A stretch of DNA of 33,786 bases from positions 1 through 33,786 of the IMG/VR virus record IMGVR_UViG_3300003690_001752. One strand, written 5' to 3'. Under the pieces are notes generated by a model. That model saw nothing but the letters and a program-made list of their open reading frames with translations. It was not told the DNA's origin and made no database searches. Shown in pieces: positions 31,601 to 33,786 of this stretch. The DNA comes from a virus. The translations under genes and the position numbers were made by a program. Position 1 is the first letter of the stretch. Each line of letters opens with the position of its first letter.

Positions 31601-31875
31601 CATTCAGGGCAGCGGTGGACGCCGGCGACATCGAAGCCCGTCGAGCTGCCGAACTGGGCGATGAGTTCAAGGGGATCAAGCCCTTACCGGAAGAACGCGC
31701 CCGACTCGACCAGCTCAATGGGTTCATCGCCGACGAGGTCGAGCGGGCGGTCGCCGACTATACGACCGTCATGGAGAGAATCTCCGAGAAGCAAAGGAAA
31801 CGCCGGAAGCCTCCCGTCCGGGTGCTCTTGGATGGGGAGCCCACGGGGATACAATTCGACCGATCATCACCATAG
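25660..31875 (+). CDS. Giant multidomain internal virion (polyvalent) protein with two ART-fold modules
   Basis: This single 2071-residue protein is the largest in the window. It starts with an acidic Pro-Glu repeat region (residues 10-70). A hydrophobic stretch, TMMMILPILKAV, lies near 345-356. Residues about 542-690 resemble an ADP-ribosyltransferase-fold module: FLHGTS at 543-548, GLFYLS, EVYID and a late GYNVFEFDE. A second module at about 768-890 has LFHETDAASAQKIL, VYVSDD, VLEFDP and EYVVNTSVPGSVVSI. Such folds occur in phage polyvalent proteins injected with DNA. The C-terminal half has FDYSDVPIWLEYLRSSGAGG followed by FLTWSWKSL near 1638-1670, like the conserved end segments of other giant phage proteins. 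No transglycosylase or polymerase motif was found. ART activity is not proven. Confidence 0.78.
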   Translation: MASYEDITDPLEGGLSVEPDPDPLASEPLASEPEPLMSEAEPEPLMSVPEPEPVVIGAGEEEPTVALEARPPDPVDVSRLPWWSLPTTGEDLVFVESVGGGLRTIRPTGPRIDPRIDIAEVPDSVRPMLHSLRYKRRADAAIKSIRGMQNAGEDFDQLKAERPEVFRVTMDSITDHVTETVSKTKPVEIVRRLVSLNANARGALWGVAKAGGAALEDLIGPLVMPETLVGDPDERAFESAIGEAYGMTEADLEKMVAQSEELGGYGRLENWRRDVDENVMGMVGLVEFAMGQAKEDVLMHGDLVDLFKSQFQSGSQFTEKFVGGMIGGSAALVRHLPTALANRPMTTMMMILPILKAVRARGMVPDRLGNIINATDEFATMQTRDMATTVKLVPYIATRALRDVLISGKLKTSLRGVPGEVGRSARRSLAEVEGALSAGEATTVLPAEWGAALQRWITSKRYQDDMTVQQIADLVDVDPGAARAEIEAIAGELARATERGDLTAEAFMVPPEAMRVRSLDELRGELPGAAKAAVPEAAAGEVFLHGTSKRFGSFQPQREGHGLFYLSPPSRSPGRKTQAEHIAGGPFGGELAEVYIDRSRVKEFNPIDDPIAADIVRTVIAEVNPPEIVAKRALGDLIPYQWAHRIKELADKHGYNVFEFDEASVQGKSIAVSDPTLLTIKGWRDPPFDKPTPAVGAAKAAVPEAAAAVPEAAVEILTPRERNVMRETFSVAPDDPRFDKGKPIAGIPEKRQRDIVQTSLSEVIPEGATLFHETDAASAQKILARTEEGPRRHGDVYVSDDIDLALGQGGKGVVLEFDPRLVNGTVAPKAGVMFVEGGGREYVVNTSVPGSVVSITVPSERAIASLRKVEGLADLFDFDGAQSVERGIRIERRKRRDVPPPPIHPPAAAAPVAPASALERYRHFRDEILESAMPGEEIKLLAAELRDELAQAARAPMDPPDVVPFELGMAHLDAVIRGVDPSAFGPAYPSMGSKVVIELESMVDPTGKIHPMGISTDTAAMMTLMEDQPALVEAARPMMLLTEDQIAKARQAGIMDDVDALRDLASVATDPPMSPSILQDVQALSEAQPIDVKPREMVPDLSAPIFADLLDPVLDYIQEAYPTAAAIPDVPYEGVRLLQEFQTASQGAQLTRSRAATILTNSLLDKSAQHLRDPKHRSRVAKRIAAGRPGVTVRGVEFKLKELAESTLLDDAIDYRLTIEGESVSFLDEAFAAFDDLPGKERRRVKADTLRQVGTVIAADVEAHKIKAAMMNEVRRGQELGPVGKPGIFAANLVESVLVKGEAPPQLPSRFNPRDIAGHIRVDADKLIPNLVKKLDIEPTMARDMLLDFADEYQFGYTAPRPELTRKLPKSSIAMGEAAYQRGALIAEGDLAPIVRAVGKGYEETVGWGLQATSFRESAVKLWRKLSGVIKGSLTVNNLPAHKNNWLANVGMVGLVRGKTPFGVVADLKASGSLWKQYREGKLTDPELIADFRAIEQSGLLDTSLVDFELAGLDPSETPGPLKAFEQKVSAPAYKFGDNIFKLDEALRNMRILREIDRTLAPGEWMRLELDGKRVTWLTKDEAGQWMQTTTQPKRSPGSNLHIMKGPDAAKYWKEVTPRQVDRLFATAAGKTAKAKFFDYSDVPIWLEYLRSSGAGGIVSPFLTWSWKSLDIPGIKRGLLTEVATGDFAVAPLTNSSVVNGQAMAAAVAVSLRRAALMGGLRSSLLTDDPTQLREALTWLPSDQKTMLVEEGTNPGYLRVMNLRGPNFTGTSDTLFRLGLAAYYKAAQQLDPDWSDDRLFPLDASRAEILDVDAIIKKRKVTPEAARDIVRRRKIALKLKGGAIASAQDVLNLAGMAGSPFMDALASYRETDFKGQEVTAARMFSEFSTMLVGGTPATATSIMMAMRDETTPWSTRRYAIKADTRLTEDFARWATRRLLGWGWRDVNGIEAKKKWADKIEKALKGSLTRDLEDRVKRRESAFRAAVDAGDIEARRAAELGDEFKGIKPLPEERARLDQLNGFIADEVERAVADYTTVMERISEKQRKRRKPPVRVLLDGEPTGIQFDRSSP
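25751..25799. repeat. 22-bp direct repeat, period 27, in the giant protein N-terminus
   Basis: Two identical 22-base copies (25751-25772 and 25778-25799) encode the Pro-Glu-Pro-Leu-Met-Ser nonapeptide repeat. The period is nine codons, so copy number can vary without changing frame. Shorter related units precede it. Confidence 0.85.
27241..27277. repeat. 37-bp direct repeat, left copy (before first ART module)
   Basis: This copy is identical over 37 bases to 27745-27781. It encodes an Ala/Pro linker, GAAKAAVPEAAA. The two copies start 504 bases apart, exactly 168 codons, so the segment between could be lost or gained in frame by recombination. Confidence 0.92.
27745..27781. repeat. 37-bp direct repeat, right copy (after first ART module)
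   Basis: This is the second identical copy of the linker repeat. A further partial copy follows it (GCGGTCCCTGAGGCGGCGGTC), extending the linker before the second ART-like module. Confidence 0.92.
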
Positions 31876-31884
31876 GATCAAATC

Positions 31885-32223
31885 ATGCCTGCATCAGACG
31901 TCACTAGAATCCAATGGGCTTCGAAGCCGCTCATCAACGCGAGGACAACCTTCAACCAACTCGCTGCGAACGCAGTCGCCGGTGTGGGCGAGGATCTATA
32001 TACGGATTTAGAGACGTTCTCCGACGTCGTGAATATGTCGGGGATGTTGATTAGCAACAACTCGGGGGCCGCCTCCTTCCTCCGCAGCGCCGCCGCGCCT
32101 GCCGGGGCCGGGGTCCTGATCCCCGACGGCGGGGGCTTGTACCTCGGATGGGACAACCCCGGGACGGGGGTCATCTTCATGGAGAACAGCGGCGCGGTCG
32201 ACTTCCTGATCTTCAATCCCTGA
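31885..32223 (+). CDS. Small Gly/Ser-rich hypothetical protein, probably structural (112 aa)
   Basis: No family is recognised. A mixed N-terminus (VTRIQWASKPLINARTTFNQLA) is followed by short strands and Gly/Ala-rich turns (MSGMLISNNSGAASFLRSAA, then GAGVLIPDGGGLYLGWD) and a C-terminal FMENSGAVDFLIFNP. The pattern suggests a small beta domain such as a decoration or fibre-tip protein. It has only a weak ribosome site, nine bases after the giant gene, and its stop overlaps the endolysin ATG (TGATG), linking it to the lysis genes in one operon. Confidence 0.65.
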   Translation: MPASDVTRIQWASKPLINARTTFNQLAANAVAGVGEDLYTDLETFSDVVNMSGMLISNNSGAASFLRSAAAPAGAGVLIPDGGGLYLGWDNPGTGVIFMENSGAVDFLIFNP

Positions 32224-32711
32224 TGAGTGACCTCATCGAGATGCCGCCGCTGCAGGTTCAAGGGCTTGCGCCGAACCTGTCCTGGGACGAGGTCCTGCGG
32301 GGTAGCGGGTACGACTCTGTCGCCGAGCTGCCCGAGGACGTGGCGCTCAACGTCGAGCGCATGGCGCAGCATATGTTCCAGCCCTTGCGCGACGAGCTGG
32401 GCTTCGGGCTGACGGTCCTGTCCGGGGGCGGGGTTCGGTCTCCTGCGATGAATCGGCGGGTCGGCGGGGCGAAGGCGTCGAAGCATATGCTCGGCGTGGC
32501 GCTCGACCTGCGGGCGTCGACGGAGCGGCGGACCCTGCAGATATACGACTGCGCTAACCAGATGCAGGGGGGGCGGATCCCCGTCGGGGGCCTGGCGCTG
32601 TACCTTCGGAAGGACGGCGGTGTTCGCTTCGTACACGTCGACGCCCGGGGCCTGGTGGGGGGACGACGAGCTCGCTGGAACGGCGGGTCCCGGCGATTGG
32701 CGCTCGCGTGA
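32223..32711 (+). CDS. M15-family (D-Ala-D-Ala/peptidase) endolysin
   Basis: The enzyme probably cuts peptide cross-links of peptidoglycan to release progeny. Zinc-peptidase signatures are present: SGGGVRSPAMNRRVGG at 67-82, then SKHMLGVALD with His88 and Asp95, and a later HVD with His138. Together these give the His-Asp-His zinc set of the Peptidase_M15 group. The length of 162 residues is usual for a single-domain endolysin. No signal peptide or membrane segment is visible, so it needs a holin for export. The frame is open upstream, but the ATG overlapping the previous stop begins the family-like part. The C-terminus is Arg/Gly-rich. Confidence 0.86.
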   Translation: MSDLIEMPPLQVQGLAPNLSWDEVLRGSGYDSVAELPEDVALNVERMAQHMFQPLRDELGFGLTVLSGGGVRSPAMNRRVGGAKASKHMLGVALDLRASTERRTLQIYDCANQMQGGRIPVGGLALYLRKDGGVRFVHVDARGLVGGRRARWNGGSRRLALA

Positions 32712-32953
32712 AGGAAGTCCTCGCCGGCATTGGTCTCCTCTTTCTGATGGGAGCCATGACGCACCTGTCGGTCGAGGCTGTCGTCGCCCAGGAGGAACGG
32801 GACGAGGCGGTCGCAGCCGCACGTCGGGCGGAAGCTGCTGCGACGTCGGCGGTACGACCTCGTCGAGGACCCTATGGCGAACCACTTGCGACACGCCGCC
32901 GCCATCAACTGCAAGCGATGCCGGATCTTGTCGGTCCGCGGGCCGTCGAATGA
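32708..32953 (+). CDS. Small membrane-anchored protein in the lysis region (81 aa)
   Basis: Residues 2-27 form one hydrophobic segment (VLAGIGLLFLMGAMTHLSVEAVV), followed by a Glu/Ala/Arg helix (QEERDEAVAAARRAEAAA). An inner-membrane spanin (Rz) has this general plan but is usually longer. The last 30 residues are Arg/Pro-rich and look less protein-like. Another frame over the same bases contains a short ORF (32874-32957) with INCKRCRILSV. It starts with GTG in a GTGA junction with the endolysin. A spanin or antiholin is possible; neither is proven. Confidence 0.58.
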   Translation: MKEVLAGIGLLFLMGAMTHLSVEAVVAQEERDEAVAAARRAEAAATSAVRPRRGPYGEPLATRRRHQLQAMPDLVGPRAVE

Positions 32954-32963
32954 GTGACTAGGC

Positions 32964-33254
32964 GTGGACGCGTTCCAGATTCTGACCGAGGCGGGGCCCT
33001 TGGGCCTGTTCGCGTTATATTTGATCATCAGCCAACGGAAGCAGCAGGAGCGCAGCGACAAGGCCATCGGAGAATTGCGGGATAGATATGACATCGTGGT
33101 GGACAAACAGGATAGGACGATCGAATCCCTCACGCTGTCTATCTCGACGAAGATCGACAGGCTGATGGACAAGACCGGCGTCGCTCAACCGCCCCCAGAC
33201 CGGCGTCGCTCAACCGCCCCCGCCGGCGCCCTCTGGCGCCACGCTGATGATTGA
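32964..33254 (+). CDS. Membrane-plus-coiled-coil lysis protein, frame-shifted at its C-terminus
   Basis: It starts with GTG and has one hydrophobic segment (PLGLFALYLIISQ, residues 11-23) and a helix rich in Arg, Asp and Lys (SDKAIGELRDRYDIVVDKQDR). This layout occurs in small holin-like and spanin-like phage proteins. After KTGVAQPPP (about residue 78) the protein ends in DRRRSTAPAGALWRHADD. That ending is created by a 25-bp tandem duplication that shifts the frame. Without it the protein would continue through an acidic helix (VAEAVEAALEDKQDD) and stop at 33307-33309, right at the next gene. The present form is therefore probably a mutant or an assembly artefact. Confidence 0.66.
   Translation: MDAFQILTEAGPLGLFALYLIISQRKQQERSDKAIGELRDRYDIVVDKQDRTIESLTLSISTKIDRLMDKTGVAQPPPDRRRSTAPAGALWRHADD
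33172..33221. repeat. Perfect 25-bp tandem duplication
   Basis: Two identical 25-base units sit head to tail (33172-33196 and 33197-33221). The unit is not a multiple of three, so one extra copy changes the reading frame of the surrounding gene. Confidence 0.93.
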
Positions 33255-33301
33255 ACGTAAAGTTGCCGAAGCCGTCGAAGCCGCCCTGGAGGACAAGCAA
33301 G

Positions 33302-33568
33302 ATGACTGACATGATCAAGACCCTCGCGTCATCCGGGGCGATTGTGGGCGTCGCCGCCGCCATGTCCATCGGGTTCGGATGGATCCCCAGCTCGTCGGAC
33401 CTCCAGAGGGTTGAGGCGAAGGCTGACCAGATCGGCGGGATCAAGGTCGACGTCGCCGTCCTCATGCAGAGAATGGAGACGGTGGAGAGGACCACCGGCA
33501 GGATCGAGGAGGCGCAGACCCTTCACTTCGACAAACTGATGGATAAAATCGAAAGGATTAAACGATGA
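33302..33568 (+). CDS. Small membrane/coiled-coil protein (88 aa)
   Basis: One hydrophobic N-terminal segment (SSGAIVGVAAAMSIGFGW) is followed by a coiled-coil helix (SDLQRVEAKADQIGG, VAVLMQRMETVERTTGRIEE and more). It resembles the preceding gene in plan and may be a relative or partner in the lysis complex. GGAGG stands nine bases before the ATG at 33302. An ATG nine bases further on is also possible. The open frame upstream is a remnant of the neighbour. The stop overlaps the next ATG (ATGA). Confidence 0.7.
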   Translation: MTDMIKTLASSGAIVGVAAAMSIGFGWIPSSSDLQRVEAKADQIGGIKVDVAVLMQRMETVERTTGRIEEAQTLHFDKLMDKIERIKR

Positions 33569-33786
33569 TGACCGCTATCCGTGGCCTCCTGAGCAGCAAG
33601 AAGTTCTGGTCCGCTATCCTGGGCAGCGTGATCGCCGCCGTGTCCGATCACCTTGGCATCGACCAGCAGACGGTGTTCGGCATCCTGGGTCTGTTCGGCG
33701 TCCAGATCGCCGGCCAGGGTCTACAGGATATGGGAGCCACCAAGACTCGCCATAAAATCGACGCCCTGTCGGTCGAGGTCGAGGAC
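33565..33786 (+). CDS. Holin-like protein, 3' end beyond the window
   Basis: The visible 74 residues begin MMTAIRGLLSSKKFWSAILG. They contain two hydrophobic stretches, FWSAILGSVIAAVSDH and VFGILGLFGVQIAGQGL, joined by a short polar turn (LGIDQQT), and then a charged tail (KTRHKIDALSVEVED). Two membrane helices, small size and a place after the endolysin fit a holin, which makes the membrane pore that releases the endolysin. The gene is cut by the right edge, so the true end is unknown. A double ATG at the start is reminiscent of holins with dual starts, though here they are adjacent codons. Confidence 0.68.
   Translation, partial: MMTAIRGLLSSKKFWSAILGSVIAAVSDHLGIDQQTVFGILGLFGVQIAGQGLQDMGATKTRHKIDALSVEVED

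Noticed and set aside
25660-31875. Virion RNA polymerase of the N4 type in the giant protein
   Set aside because: Size and position are suggestive, but I could not find polymerase motifs in the sequence.

Overview
The window looks like most of a high-GC, short-tailed (podovirus-type) bacteriophage genome, or a contig of one. Direct support comes from recognisable phage families: a Gp157-like protein, a Rad52/ERF-type annealase, RusA, a DnaB helicase, a large terminase, a portal, a head-tail adaptor, a P22 gp10/T7 gp12-like tail nozzle and a lysis cassette. Genes are packed very tightly. Most start inside the stop codon of the preceding gene (ATGA, GTGA, TTGA or TGATG junctions). No stretch longer than 300 bases lacks a gene, and I recognised no tRNA, integrase or CRISPR array. 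The host cannot be named from the sequence. Strong purine-rich ribosome sites show that it is bacterial.

Layout. (1) Leftward early operon, 3708 down to 50: a ribosome-modulation-factor-like small protein, a hypothetical protein, a Gp157-like protein, a Rad52/ERF-like annealase that ends in the SSB C-terminal tip, three small proteins and a C5-cytosine methyltransferase. (2) A 128-base divergent control region (3709-3836) with a 19-bp palindrome and a nested hairpin. (3) Rightward early operon from 3837: a Cro/XRE-type repressor, RusA resolvase, a GNAT-fold protein that may be Mom-like, a winged-helix protein, a beta-class DNA methyltransferase flanked by 44-bp direct repeats, and a small protein. 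(4) A 145-base leader with two strong hairpins and an extended -10 promoter candidate, followed by the replication pair: an initiator carrying internal 21-bp-spaced iterons, then DnaB. (5) Packaging and virion genes from 8730: small proteins, a beta-rich virion protein, TerL, scaffold, major capsid, a small membrane protein, a glycine-zipper protein, portal, adaptor, nozzle, three fibre/appendage-type proteins, two Ala-rich internal proteins and a 2071-residue giant protein with two ADP-ribosyltransferase-fold modules. (6) Lysis: an M15-family endolysin and four small membrane proteins, the last running off the right edge.

How it fits together. The leftward operon and RusA form a recombination module (annealing plus Holliday-junction resolution). 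The methyltransferases and the possible Mom-like protein form a DNA-modification, probably anti-restriction, set. The initiator/iteron/DnaB block resembles the lambda O-ori-P logic. The late genes make a podovirus particle with large ejected proteins.

The most noteworthy points are: the annealase with an SSB-type DDDIPF tail; two separate gene or domain cassettes (a methyltransferase and an ART domain) each bounded by direct repeats; iterons inside the initiator gene; an RMF-like early protein; and a 25-bp tandem duplication that shifts the frame of a lysis-region membrane protein.
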